A program made the translations under genes and the position numbers. A stretch of DNA of 64,000 nucleotides from Streptomyces natalensis ATCC 27448 (GTDB lineage: Bacteria; Actinomycetota; Actinomycetes; Streptomycetales; Streptomycetaceae), in assembly GCF_000935125.1 (NCBI RefSeq), contig NZ_JRKI01000061.1, positions 1-64,000 of the forward strand. The letters run 5' to 3'. Under the pieces are notes generated by a model. The model had not been told where the DNA came from, searched no databases, and saw only the letters and a list, made by a program, of their open reading frames with translations. Below, piece after piece: positions 39,445-50,853 of the stretch (the stretch's first letter is position 1; each line of letters begins with the position of its first letter).

Positions 39445-39467
39445 GCCGGACGTAGCGAAAAACAGGC

Positions 39468-39498
39468 GAAGGGCCCCGCACCTGGTGCGGGGCCCTTC
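39468..39498. terminator. Bidirectional terminator
   Basis: Perfect 15-bp stem (39468-39482 with 39484-39498) around a very small loop, between converging genes. Confidence 0.9.
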
Positions 39499-39550
39499 AC
39501 GTGCACAGGGTCACCACAACTGCTCAGAGCCCACCACCACCGGATCAGGG

Positions 39551-40138
39551 TCACAGCATCCAGGTCACCAGCAGGCTCACCGCCGCGCCCCCGAGGCCCA
39601 CCAGGTAGAGCCGGTTGCGTACCGTCCCGGCCCGCGTGCCGGACACCGAGCGGTTGATCAGGGCCGCCTGGACACCGCTCCGCGGCAGCATCCCGGTCGC
39701 GGCGAAGGGCACGCCGAAGGCGGCCACCAGCCACCCGGAGAAGAACAGCGCGATCCAGCGGGCCACTTCGCCGGGACCGGTGCGCACATACTCGCCGTCC
39801 GCCCCCTGCACGGCGATCCGGTCGCCCGGTGTCGCGTCCGCCCGGACCGTCGCCACCTCGTCCGTGCTGCGGCCGTCGTCGGAGCGGAAGGTGCCCTCAC
39901 ACACGGTGGGCCCGCTGGTGGGGTGGCTGCTCCCGGCCGCTCGCAGGGCGTGGCAGCTCGTGGCCGTCAGGGTGCCGGGCGACCCGGCCAATCCGCCGGC
40001 ATACGCGATACGGGAGCACGCCAGGCCGAACACGACCAGGGCGAGGACGAAGAACACGGCACCCAGCACCCGGCCACCGGGTCCGGGCCGGGGCAGCGAC
40101 GGTGCCGTCGCGAGCGGCGTCAGTTCCGGCAGTTTCAC
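39551..40138 (-). CDS. Three-helix membrane protein, unknown
   Basis: 195 aa. Hydrophobic helices at about 24-44, 128-148 and 176-195, with a soluble loop (50-125) containing two Cys (T-S-C-H and V-C-E-G) likely outside the membrane and possibly disulphide-bonded. GTG start. It lies between the EspI-like gene and ribF, 47 bp from ribF on the same strand; it could be T7SS-linked or independent. Confidence 0.7.
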   Translation of the reverse strand: MKLPELTPLATAPSLPRPGPGGRVLGAVFFVLALVVFGLACSRIAYAGGLAGSPGTLTATSCHALRAAGSSHPTSGPTVCEGTFRSDDGRSTDEVATVRADATPGDRIAVQGADGEYVRTGPGEVARWIALFFSGWLVAAFGVPFAATGMLPRSGVQAALINRSVSGTRAGTVRNRLYLVGLGGAAVSLLVTWML

Positions 40139-40185
40139 GCTGTTCCCCCGGCTTTCTTCCCCCGAGTGTCCCCGGCTGCGTCGCG

Positions 40186-41133
40186 TCAGTCCGCCGCGGC
40201 GATCAGGTCCCGCGCCTGCTTCACATCGATCGCCATCCGCTCCAGCAGCGCGTCGAGGGTGTCGAACTTCTCCTGGCCGCGGATATAGGCGAGGAAGTCG
40301 ACGGCGACGTGCAGGCCGTACAGGTCCAGGCCGACGCGGTCGATGGCGTAGGCCTCGACGGTGCGGACCTTGCCGTCGAACTGCGGGTTGGTGCCGACGG
40401 AGATCGCCGCAGGCATCGCCTCGCCCTCGACGTGCAGCAGGCCCGCATAGACGCCGTCGGCGGGGATGGCGGTGTGCGGCAGGGTCTCCACGTTGGCGGT
40501 GGGGAAGCCCATCTCGCGGCCGCGCTGGGCGCCCCGTACGACGACGCCCTCGACGCGGTGCGGCCGGCCCAGGACCTCCCGCGCGCCGGTCATATCGCCC
40601 TCGGCGACCAGCCGGCGGACCAGGGTGGAGGAGAACGGCTCGCCGCCGCCCGCCGTACCGCGTTCGAAGAGGTCGATGATCTCCACCGTGAAGTCGTAGG
40701 TCCGGCCGAGCTCGGCGAGGGTGTCGACGGTGCCGCTCGCCCGGTGGCCGAAGCGGAAGTTGGGGCCCTCGACGACGAGCCGGGCGTGCAACTTGTCCAC
40801 CAGGACCTTGACCACGAAGTCGGCCGGCGCCAGCTGCGAGAACTCCTTGGTGAACGGCAGGATCAGCACGGCGTCCACGCCCAGCTCCGCCATCAGCTCC
40901 GCACGCCGGTGGTGCGGTGCGAGCAGCGGCGGATGGGTGCCGGGGCGCACCACCTCGCTCGGGTGCGGGTCGAAGGTGACGACCACCGCGGGAACGCCCA
41001 GCTCACGGGCGCGCTCGACGGCCTTGCCGATGATCAATTGGTGGCCGCGGTGCACACCGTCGTACGAGCCGATGGTGACGACGCTGCGTCCCCAGCCCTC
41101 GGGGATGTCCTCCAAGCCACGCCAGCGCTGCAC
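40186..41133 (-). CDS. ribF: Riboflavin kinase / FAD synthetase
   Basis: RibF, 315 aa, makes FMN and FAD. The N-terminal adenylyltransferase domain has G-S-Y-D-G-V-H-R-G-H (about 22-31) and the C-terminal kinase domain P-T-A-N near 200. GTG 41133 gives the usual start Q-R-W-R-G-L; the longer frame to 41283 has no ribosome site. Confidence 0.95.
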   Translation of the reverse strand: MQRWRGLEDIPEGWGRSVVTIGSYDGVHRGHQLIIGKAVERARELGVPAVVVTFDPHPSEVVRPGTHPPLLAPHHRRAELMAELGVDAVLILPFTKEFSQLAPADFVVKVLVDKLHARLVVEGPNFRFGHRASGTVDTLAELGRTYDFTVEIIDLFERGTAGGGEPFSSTLVRRLVAEGDMTGAREVLGRPHRVEGVVVRGAQRGREMGFPTANVETLPHTAIPADGVYAGLLHVEGEAMPAAISVGTNPQFDGKVRTVEAYAIDRVGLDLYGLHVAVDFLAYIRGQEKFDTLDALLERMAIDVKQARDLIAAAD

Positions 41134-41567
41134 TGTGCCCGCTCCTCGCCCGAACCCTTGTCCGTCCCAAGCGCCATTTCGCCATGACGCAGGTCTAAGA
41201 CTGCCATGCCCGGGGAGGTGCTTCGCGCGAAGGGTCTCCCGCAGGCGCTCCGGGGCCGCCACGGGCGCCGCGCGGAACGCCAACTCCGGTGTCCCGCCGA
41301 GGGGATGGCGGCAAAAGCGCCCCCTTCCGCGCGGTGATTCACTCCGAGCGCCGCGCCGAAGGAGTGAATCACCGCACCGCGATGGACAGAGTCAAGGCGA
41401 GGGGGATGGTGGACCGCGGGCCGCGCCCACGCCCATCCGGCCGGTCGGCGGTCCACCACCTCCCCCGGGGCCCGGCGGCCCCGCGGCGTCCGCAAACGGC
41501 CGGTGGCCGGTCCCGTACGCCTGCGCGCACCGGAACCGGCCACCGCCGCACCCCGCCGTCTCCCGCG
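41134..41567. other. truB-ribF spacer with two inverted repeats
   Basis: 434 bp. A perfect 15-bp stem (41331-41345 with 41361-41375; 15-nt loop) and an 11-bp stem (41407-41417 with 41448-41458; 30-nt loop) lie in it. No supported gene. The spacer separates two genes that are often nearly contiguous. Confidence 0.6.
41331..41375. repeat. 15-bp inverted repeat
   Basis: Arms 41331-41345 and 41361-41375 are exact complements containing GTGATTCACTCC. It may be a terminator for truB, though the loop is long. Confidence 0.7.
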
Positions 41568-42548
41568 TCAGCCGAAGACGGCCAGGCTCTTCGCCTTCCC
41601 GCCCTGGTTCTCCACCAGCGCCAGGAACGTGCCGTCCGGCCCGAACGCCGCCACGGGGCCCTCGGCCTCGAAGCGCGGGATCGGGATCCGGGCACCGTTC
41701 ATCAGCAGCCGCGCCTGCGGCTCGGCCACGTCCCAGCGGGTGAACGCCGCGGCCGCCGCCTCCCCGATCGGCATGACCGGCAGCCCCGGGCCCTCGGCGT
41801 CGTCCACCGCAGCCTGGAGCTGCTCCAGGGTGCGCGCCCGGTCCAGCTTGTACGGGCCCACCCGGGTGCGCCGCAGCGCCGTCAGATGGCCGCCGACCCC
41901 GAGCCCGGCGCCCAGGTCGCGGGCCAGGGCGCGGATGTACGTACCGGAGGAGCACTCCACCGAGACCAGCAGGTCGGTCACCGGGGTGCCGTCCGCCGCC
42001 TCGGTCTCGGTCACCGAATACAGGACGAACGAGGAGACGGTCACCGGCCGGGCCGGGATCTCCACGTCCTCGCCGTCGCGCACCCGCGAGTAGGACCGCT
42101 TGCCGTCGATCTTGATGGCGCTGACCTTCGACGGCACCTGCATGATCGCCCCGGACAGCGCGGCGATCCCCGCGTCGATGTCCTCCCGGGCGAGGCCGTG
42201 CGCCGCCTTGGACGCGGTGATCTCGCCCTCCGCGTCATCGGTCACCGTCGTCTGGCCGAGCCGGATCGTGCCGACGTACTCCTTCTCCGTCAGCGCCAGA
42301 TGACCGAGCAGCTTGGTGGCTCGCTCGATGCCGAGGACGAGGACGCCCGTGGCCATCGGGTCGAGCGTGCCGGCATGCCCGACCCGGCGGGTGCGGGCCA
42401 TACCGCGCATCTTCGCGACGACGTCGTGCGAAGTGAAACCGGCCGGCTTGTCGACAATCACAAGGCCCGCCCGTCGCCCACCACCACCCTTGCCGGAGAG
42501 CGCTGCGCGCTCGCCCCTCTCGGATGGCTTGTTGCTCTCACGCTTCAT
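41568..42548 (-). CDS. truB: tRNA pseudouridine-55 synthase
   Basis: TruB, 326 aa, makes pseudouridine 55 in the T-loop of tRNA. The catalytic D63 lies in G-H-A-G-T-L-D-P, followed by M-A-T-G-V-L and the K-E-Y block; the C-terminal extension (about 245-326) resembles a PUA fold. Its ATG overlaps the rbfA stop as ATGA. Confidence 0.96.
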   Translation of the reverse strand: MKRESNKPSERGERAALSGKGGGGRRAGLVIVDKPAGFTSHDVVAKMRGMARTRRVGHAGTLDPMATGVLVLGIERATKLLGHLALTEKEYVGTIRLGQTTVTDDAEGEITASKAAHGLAREDIDAGIAALSGAIMQVPSKVSAIKIDGKRSYSRVRDGEDVEIPARPVTVSSFVLYSVTETEAADGTPVTDLLVSVECSSGTYIRALARDLGAGLGVGGHLTALRRTRVGPYKLDRARTLEQLQAAVDDAEGPGLPVMPIGEAAAAAFTRWDVAEPQARLLMNGARIPIPRFEAEGPVAAFGPDGTFLALVENQGGKAKSLAVFG

Positions 42549-43009
42549 TCTGCCGCTCGGCCCTCGTCGTCCGCCTCGTCGGCGTCTTCGCCCGGCTTGC
42601 GGTACGGGTCGGCCTCGCCGGCGTACTGGGCGCCCGAGGAGACCTCGCGCACCTTGGCGTCCGAGGCCCGCGCCTTGTCGAGCAGGTCCTCGATGGTCCG
42701 GGCGTTGTCCGGGAGGGCGTCCGCCACGAACGACAGGGTCGGCGTGAACTTGGTGCCGGCCGCCGCCCCGACCGCTGAGCGCAGGATGCCCTTGGCGCTT
42801 TCGAGGCCCGCGGCCGCGCTGGCCCGCTCCTCGTCGTCCCCGTAGACCGTGTAGAAGACCGTAGCCTCCCGCAGGTCGCCGGTGACCCGGGTGTCCGTGA
42901 TGGTCACGTGCGAACCGAGCCGCGGGTCCTTGATGCCACGCTGGAGCTTCTGGGCGACCACCTCCCGGATGAGGTCCGCCAGCTTCTTCGCCCGCGCATT
43001 GTCGGCCAC
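42545..43009 (-). CDS. rbfA: 30S ribosome-binding factor A
   Basis: RbfA, 154 aa, a KH-like factor for 16S rRNA maturation. A-R-A-K-K-L-A-D-L-I-R-E and the D-P-R-L block are present; the tail is acidic. GTG at 43009 has AAGGAG upstream. It overlaps truB by ATGA and follows the DUF503 gene by 64 bp. Confidence 0.95.
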   Translation of the reverse strand: MADNARAKKLADLIREVVAQKLQRGIKDPRLGSHVTITDTRVTGDLREATVFYTVYGDDEERASAAAGLESAKGILRSAVGAAAGTKFTPTLSFVADALPDNARTIEDLLDKARASDAKVREVSSGAQYAGEADPYRKPGEDADEADDEGRAAE

Positions 43010-43073
43010 TGGTCCGTCTCCTTCTTGTCTTTCACAATTGTGCTTCCACCGGCGGCGCGATGCCCCTTGCGGG

Positions 43074-43367
43074 TCAGTCGTCGTCGCCGTGCAGCCGTCG
43101 GCGCACCGACAGCAGCTCCACTTCGGGCCGTGCGGCGACCAGGCGCTCGCAGCGGTCCATGACATCCGTCAGATGCCCGGCGTCCCCGGACACCACCGCC
43201 AGGCCGATAGTGGCCCTGCGGTACAGGTCCTGGTCCCCGACCTCGGCCACGCTCACCGCGAATTTGCGGTGCAGCTCGGCGACGATCGGGCGGACGACCG
43301 AGCGCTTCTCCTTCAGCGACCGTACGTCGCCGAGAAGCAGGTCGAAGGACAGCGTCCCTACGTACAT
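43074..43367 (-). CDS. DUF503 (YlxP-like) protein
   Basis: 97 aa, small alpha/beta protein of the infB-rbfA spacer found in many Gram-positives; function unknown, linked to ribosome biogenesis by context. Signature: M-Y-V-G-T-L-S-F, L-K-E-K-R-S-V-V-R-P-I. ATG 43367 is chosen over 43406 because it is where the family begins. Confidence 0.88.
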   Translation of the reverse strand: MYVGTLSFDLLLGDVRSLKEKRSVVRPIVAELHRKFAVSVAEVGDQDLYRRATIGLAVVSGDAGHLTDVMDRCERLVAARPEVELLSVRRRLHGDDD

Positions 43368-43473
43368 GCACGACGGGTAAAGCCACCCGTGGGGCCTTGG
43401 GGTCACCTCCGGCGGTGGCCGGGGGCGTACGGATCATCCGAACCGTGGGTCCTTCGCACCGTACACGCAACGG

Positions 43474-43514
43474 CCGGGGCCGATCGACGGATTTCCTCCG
43501 CCGACCGGCCCCGG
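43474..43514 (-). terminator. Hairpin after infB
   Basis: A 12-bp stem with one mismatch (43474-43485 with 43503-43514), about 65 nt after the infB stop; partial terminator before DUF503. Confidence 0.55.
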
Positions 43515-43578
43515 TGAAGCGCCCACCCGTCGCCCGGCCACCACCTCTGGTGGACCGCGCTACGCGCGGGCTGCGGCA

Positions 43579-46692
<3,114 letters not shown>

Positions 46693-46740
46693 TTCGCTCC
46701 TTTTAGGTCCGGGTTGCGCCGGACCGTCGCTACTTCATGG

Positions 46741-46773
46741 GCGTACTCATCGCGTACTCATCGAGTGCTCATC
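46741..46773. repeat. 11-bp tandem repeat in infB leader
   Basis: GCGTACTCATC twice exactly (46741-46762) and a third diverged copy GAGTGCTCATC (46763-46773), 49-81 nt upstream of the infB start. Confidence 0.75.
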
Positions 46774-46870
46774 GCAATCTCGACCTACTTCCGACTCGCG
46801 AGGTACCTGACCGCACGGTTCTCCGTGCGCTGTGCGTTCTTACTGTGCTTTTACTGCTTGCGCCATTGCA

Positions 46871-47161
46871 TTAACGGGCCGCTGTGGCCCCGTCCCGCTC
46901 GACGGCCCGGCGCAAAGCCGCCGTGTCGTACGGTCCCGGGCCCCGAAAAGCCCGGGCAAACGCCCGGCGGCGGACCGCCAGGTCGAGGCAGCCCGGTGCG
47001 GGATGCACATACGCACCCCGGCCGGGCAGCGTACCGCGCCGATCAGGGACACACTCACCCTCGATCACCACGATGCGCAGCAAATCGCCCTTGGCCGCTC
47101 GCTCCCGACAACCCAGACAGGTGCGCTCAGGGCATGCGCGGGCATGCGTCCGGCCAGACAC
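46871..47161 (-). CDS. ylxR: YlxR (RnpM-like) RNA-binding protein
   Basis: 96 aa YlxR/DUF448. C-L-G-C-R near the start, G-R-G-A-Y-V-H (about 47-53) and the C-L-D-L-A block are intact. B. subtilis YlxR (RnpM) modulates RNase P. GTG 47161 with GGGGAGGT upstream. In the canonical nusA-ylxR-infB order. Confidence 0.93.
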   Translation of the reverse strand: MSGRTHARACPERTCLGCRERAAKGDLLRIVVIEGECVPDRRGTLPGRGAYVHPAPGCLDLAVRRRAFARAFRGPGPYDTAALRRAVERDGATAAR

Positions 47162-47232
47162 TGCTTAAGTCTACCTCCCCGTAGCGACCTCACCCCGATG
47201 GGGTAAAGCCCGAACGTCGGCACAAAATTCCC

Positions 47233-47260
47233 GCCGCGGCCCCTGTCAGAGGGCCGCGGC
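47233..47260 (-). terminator. Hairpin between nusA and ylxR
   Basis: 10-bp stem (47233-47242 with 47251-47260), 8-nt loop, 13 nt past nusA. It may attenuate or process the operon mRNA. Confidence 0.65.
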
Positions 47261-47272
47261 GCATCCGGACGG

Positions 47273-48265
47273 CTACTCCTGCGGAGCGTGCTGTTCCGTA
47301 TCGGGCCGGATGTCGATCCGCCAGCCGGTGAGCCGGGCGGCGAGGCGGGCGTTCTGCCCTTCCTTGCCGATGGCCAGCGACAGCTGGTAGTCGGGCACGG
47401 TCACCCGCGCGGAGCGCGCCGCCAGGTCGACGACCTCGACCTTGCTCACCCGCGCCGGGGAGAGCGCATGGGCGACCAGTTCGGCCGGATCCTCCGACCA
47501 GTCCACGATGTCGATCTTCTCGCCGTTGAGCTCGGCCATCACGGCCCGCACCCGGCCGCCCATGGGCCCGATGCAGGCGCCCTTGGCGTTCAGCCCGGAC
47601 CGCGTCGACCGCACCGCGATCTTCGTCCGGTGCCCGGCCTCGCGCGCGATGGCGGCGATCTCCACCGACCCGTCCGCGATCTCGGGGACCTCCATCGCGA
47701 ACAGCTTCTTGACCAGATTCGGGTGGGTCCGCGACAGCGTCACCGACGGCCCGCGCACGCCCTTGACGACCCGCACGACATACGACCGCAGCCGCGTGCC
47801 GTGTGCGTAGTCCTCACCGGGCACCTGCTCCTGCACCGGCAGGATCGCCTCCAGCCGACCGATGTCGACCAGCACGTTCTTGGGATCCTTGCCCTGCTGC
47901 ACCACACCGGTGACGACATCGCCCTCGCGCCCGGCGTACTCGCCGAAGGTGATCTCCTCCTCGGCGTCCCGCAGCCGCTGGAGGATGACCTGCTTGGCGG
48001 TGGTGGCCGCAATCCGGCCGAAACCCGAGGGGGTGTCGTCGAACTCGCGCGGCTCGGCGCCCTCCTCCAGGTCGTCGGGGTCCTCCTTCGCCCACACCGT
48101 CACATGGCCGGTGTTGCGGTCCAGCTCCACCCGCGCCCGCCGGCGGCTGCCCTCGGTGCGGTGGTATGCGATGAGGAGGGCCGACTCGATCGCCTCGACC
48201 AGCAGGTCGAACGAGATCTCCTTCTCCCGCACCAGACCCCGCAGGGCACTCATGTCGATGTCCAC
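47273..48265 (-). CDS. nusA: Transcription termination/antitermination factor NusA
   Basis: NusA, 330 aa: N-terminal RNAP-binding domain, S1 (about 110-180), two KH domains (about 190-330). As in other actinobacteria it lacks the C-terminal acidic repeats of E. coli. GTG at 48265 has GGAGGAGG upstream and lies 2 nt past the rimP stop; ATG 48253 is a second choice. Confidence 0.96.
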   Translation of the reverse strand: MDIDMSALRGLVREKEISFDLLVEAIESALLIAYHRTEGSRRRARVELDRNTGHVTVWAKEDPDDLEEGAEPREFDDTPSGFGRIAATTAKQVILQRLRDAEEEITFGEYAGREGDVVTGVVQQGKDPKNVLVDIGRLEAILPVQEQVPGEDYAHGTRLRSYVVRVVKGVRGPSVTLSRTHPNLVKKLFAMEVPEIADGSVEIAAIAREAGHRTKIAVRSTRSGLNAKGACIGPMGGRVRAVMAELNGEKIDIVDWSEDPAELVAHALSPARVSKVEVVDLAARSARVTVPDYQLSLAIGKEGQNARLAARLTGWRIDIRPDTEQHAPQE

Positions 48266-48267
48266 GG

Positions 48268-48765
48268 CTACGCCTCCTCCTTCTTCTCGTCCTTACGGCT
48301 GAATTCCAGCTCGACCCGGGCCCGCTCGATCTCGTCGAACGCGACCCGCCGCTCGGTCGGCTTGCGGCCCTTGACCCCCGGCACCTCGAGATCGAGGCCG
48401 TCCTCGTCCACGGACATGATCCGCGCGACGAGCTCGCCACCGTCACTCAACCGGGCCTTGATGAGCCTTCCGACGGCGCGGCGGTAGTGCCGCAGCTCGG
48501 TCAGTGGCCGGTCGGCGCCGGGAGAGGTCACCTCAAGGGTGTAGGGGGCGCCGCCCATCACGTCGGTCTCGTCCAGCGCCTGCGACACCTCGCGGCTGAC
48601 GGCCGCACAGTCGTCCAGCTGGACGCCGTCGTCGGAATCGACCACGATCCTCAGCACCCTCCGCCGGCCCGCGGGGGTCACCTCGATCTCTTCCAGATCC
48701 AGGTCTCGCGCGGCGACGAGCGGTTCAAGCAGTCCGCGCAGCCTCTCGTTCTGGGTGGTGCTCAT
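48268..48765 (-). CDS. rimP: Ribosome maturation factor RimP
   Basis: RimP, 165 aa, assists 30S assembly. L-E-V-T-S-P-G and the D-R-P-L block mark the family. First gene of the rimP-nusA-ylxR-infB-DUF503-rbfA-truB run; the promoter should lie in 48766-48915, shared with the divergent lipoprotein gene. Confidence 0.95.
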   Translation of the reverse strand: MSTTQNERLRGLLEPLVAARDLDLEEIEVTPAGRRRVLRIVVDSDDGVQLDDCAAVSREVSQALDETDVMGGAPYTLEVTSPGADRPLTELRHYRRAVGRLIKARLSDGGELVARIMSVDEDGLDLEVPGVKGRKPTERRVAFDEIERARVELEFSRKDEKKEEA

Positions 48766-48915
48766 CCGGGTGACTCCTCGGCCGCGTGTGCTGTTGTGGG
48801 TAGATCGCGTGTCGGGTCAAAGCCTATCTGTTCCGGCGGGGTACTGACGATTCGGTGGGCGGGCACGGATACTCTCGCCTGCGGTGATCACAACGAAAGA
48901 CCCCGGGAGCCGAAT

Positions 48916-49377
48916 GTGGCGCACGCGCGAAGAAGGACCCTGCTGACCGCCGCCGCCCTCGGCGGCGCGGCCTGGCTCACCGCCTGTTCCGAGGACCCGG
49001 CCCCCCAGCGGGCCGAACGCTCCTCGTCCGCCGACCATCTGCGCCGAGGCGCCGCCCGGGACAGCACCGCGCTGCTGGCCCGCTACGACGCCGCCCTGGC
49101 CGCCCACCCCGCCCTGGCACCGGCCCTGCGGCCGCTGCGCGCCGAAGTGGCCCGCCACGCCGAGGCGTTCGGCGCCGGGAAACCGCGCACCGGCGTGTCG
49201 CACCCCCCAGCCGCACCGGACGCGCCGACGGCCCGCAAGGAGCTGGCCGAAGCCGAGCGCAATCTGGCCGACCGACGTACCCGGGCGCTGCCCGGCGCCC
49301 CGCCCGAGCTGGCCCGCCTGCTGGCCTCCGTGGCGGCCGCCGGCGCCGGCCACGCCTATCTGCTGGCCAGGTCGTAA
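48916..49377 (+). CDS. Tat-type lipoprotein, ferritin-like neighbour
   Basis: 153 aa. A-R-R-R-T-L-L-T twin-arginine signal and a lipobox L-T-A-C with Cys24; the mature part is helical and Ala/Arg-rich. GTG 48916 has GGGAG six nt upstream; earlier in-frame codons lack a site. It is followed by a DUF4439 protein of similar helical composition, so the two probably act together on the outer membrane face. Confidence 0.75.
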   Translation: MAHARRRTLLTAAALGGAAWLTACSEDPAPQRAERSSSADHLRRGAARDSTALLARYDAALAAHPALAPALRPLRAEVARHAEAFGAGKPRTGVSHPPAAPDAPTARKELAEAERNLADRRTRALPGAPPELARLLASVAAAGAGHAYLLARS

Positions 49378-49407
49378 CCACCACAACACCCCGAAGGCAT
49401 CCGCACC

Positions 49408-49875
49408 ATGACAGCAACAGAGCTCACCGCGGCCCAGGCGGCCCTGGCGGCCGAATACGCCGCCGTGTACGGCTACGGCGTGGTCGGCGGCCGGATCTCC
49501 CCGGCCCGCCGCAAGGAGGCCCAGGAGGCGTACGACGCCCATCGCGCACGGCGGGACGCGCTGCGCCGCACCGTACGGGACCTGGGCGGCACGCCGCACG
49601 CCGCGGCGGCCGCCTACGAGCTGCCCTTCCCCGTCCCGGACGCGGCGGCCGCACTGCGCCTGGCAGCGGAGCTGGAGGACCGGCTGGCGGCCGTCTACGC
49701 CGATCTCGTACGGTCCGCGGAGAAGTCCCGCCGCCTGGACGCGGCGGCCGCGCTGCGGGAGGCGGCAGTCCGGTCGGTGCGCTGGCGGGGCAGCGGCGTA
49801 GCCTTCCCTGGGCTCGCGGAGCGGGCGGCCGGTGCACCGGCCCCGTCCCCGAGCGCGCCCTCGAACGCGCTGTGA
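49408..49875 (+). CDS. DUF4439 ferritin-like protein
   Basis: 155 aa four-helix protein. E-L-T-A-A-Q-A-A-L-A-A-E-Y-A-A-V-Y-G-Y-G is the family start. Metal ligands of true ferritins are only partly kept, so iron binding is open. It follows the lipoprotein by 30 bp. Confidence 0.82.
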   Translation: MTATELTAAQAALAAEYAAVYGYGVVGGRISPARRKEAQEAYDAHRARRDALRRTVRDLGGTPHAAAAAYELPFPVPDAAAALRLAAELEDRLAAVYADLVRSAEKSRRLDAAAALREAAVRSVRWRGSGVAFPGLAERAAGAPAPSPSAPSNAL

Positions 49876-49900
49876 ACCACCGGAAAGGGACAGCTCAGGC

Positions 49901-50806
49901 ATGGCAACGGCACCCATCGAACCGCCCCAGCGGTTGGTGAGTTCGCTGAGCAGCGATCCGGAAAGTCCGCAGCGGCGGTGGCTCGCCGCGCTTCCGACGC
50001 TGCTTCAGGAGCAGCTGGTGTCCTGGGATCTGACGCTGGAACGGGTGCACTCCCCCGGTGGCCGCAGCAGCCTGGTGGCGCTCGTACGCCAACAGGACGG
50101 CACCCCCGCGGCCCTGAAGTTCCCCGCGCCGGGGCGGCCGCACGAGGCCGAGGCCCTGGGCATATGGGACGGCTGGGGCGCGGTCCGGCTGCTGCGCCGC
50201 GACGAGACGACCGGCGCGCTCCTGCTGGAACGCCTGCACGGTGCGGTGTCCCTGCGTTCGCTGCCCGAGGCCAAGGCCCTCCTGGAAGCGGCCGGCACGG
50301 TGCGCCGCCTGTGGGTGGAGCCGGGCCCCGACCACCCCTTCCCCACCCTGGCCGGCCAGACCGAGCAGGCCGTGCGGACGCTGAGCGCGGCGCAGGCCGA
50401 CAGCCCCGCCGCCGCGCCCCTCCTGGCGGAGGCGCGCGAACTGCGCGAGGCCCTGCCCACGACGGCCACCGAACACCTCCTGCTGCACGGCGCCTTCCGC
50501 CAGGGCAAGGTCCTGGCGGGCGAGCGCGCGCCGTGGCTGGCCGTCGGTCCCGCGCCCCTGGTCGGCGAGCGCGCCTACGACCTGGCCGCGCTCGTCCTGG
50601 ACCGCTTCGAGGACCTGATGGCGGGATCCGGCGCGGCGGCCGCCGCCCGCCGGCGCGTGGCCAAGCTGGCCGACTCCCTGGACGTGGACCGCGACCGCCT
50701 GCGCGACTGGACGCTGTGCCGCGCCGTCCTGACCGCCGTACGCGAAACGGCCGCCGGCGACCGCCAGCGCGGCGAACTGCTGCTGGAGTTCGCGGCCTGG
50801 CTGTAG
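49901..50806 (+). CDS. Aminoglycoside-kinase-fold protein, probable pseudokinase
   Basis: 301 aa of the APH(6)/streptomycin-kinase-like family. The catalytic loop that should read H-G-D-x-x-x-x-N is H-G-A-F-R-Q-G-K: both the Asp and the Asn are gone. The nucleotide lysine region (A-A-L-K-F) is present. ATG 49901 has GGAAAGGGA upstream. It is likely to bind but not phosphorylate, or to have another role. Confidence 0.8.
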   Translation: MATAPIEPPQRLVSSLSSDPESPQRRWLAALPTLLQEQLVSWDLTLERVHSPGGRSSLVALVRQQDGTPAALKFPAPGRPHEAEALGIWDGWGAVRLLRRDETTGALLLERLHGAVSLRSLPEAKALLEAAGTVRRLWVEPGPDHPFPTLAGQTEQAVRTLSAAQADSPAAAPLLAEARELREALPTTATEHLLLHGAFRQGKVLAGERAPWLAVGPAPLVGERAYDLAALVLDRFEDLMAGSGAAAAARRRVAKLADSLDVDRDRLRDWTLCRAVLTAVRETAAGDRQRGELLLEFAAWL

Positions 50807-50834
50807 GGCCTGTCCGACGGGTCGGACAGGCCCT
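50805..50834. terminator. Bidirectional terminator
   Basis: 14-bp perfect stem (50805-50818 with 50821-50834) with a 2-nt loop, overlapping the stop codon of the + gene and 20 nt past the proS stop. Confidence 0.88.
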
Positions 50835-50853
50835 GTAGGTACCGCCGTACGCC

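Noticed and set aside
49901-50806. Aminoglycoside resistance gene
   Set aside because: The fold fits but the catalytic Asp and Asn are missing, and the chromosomal context is ordinary.
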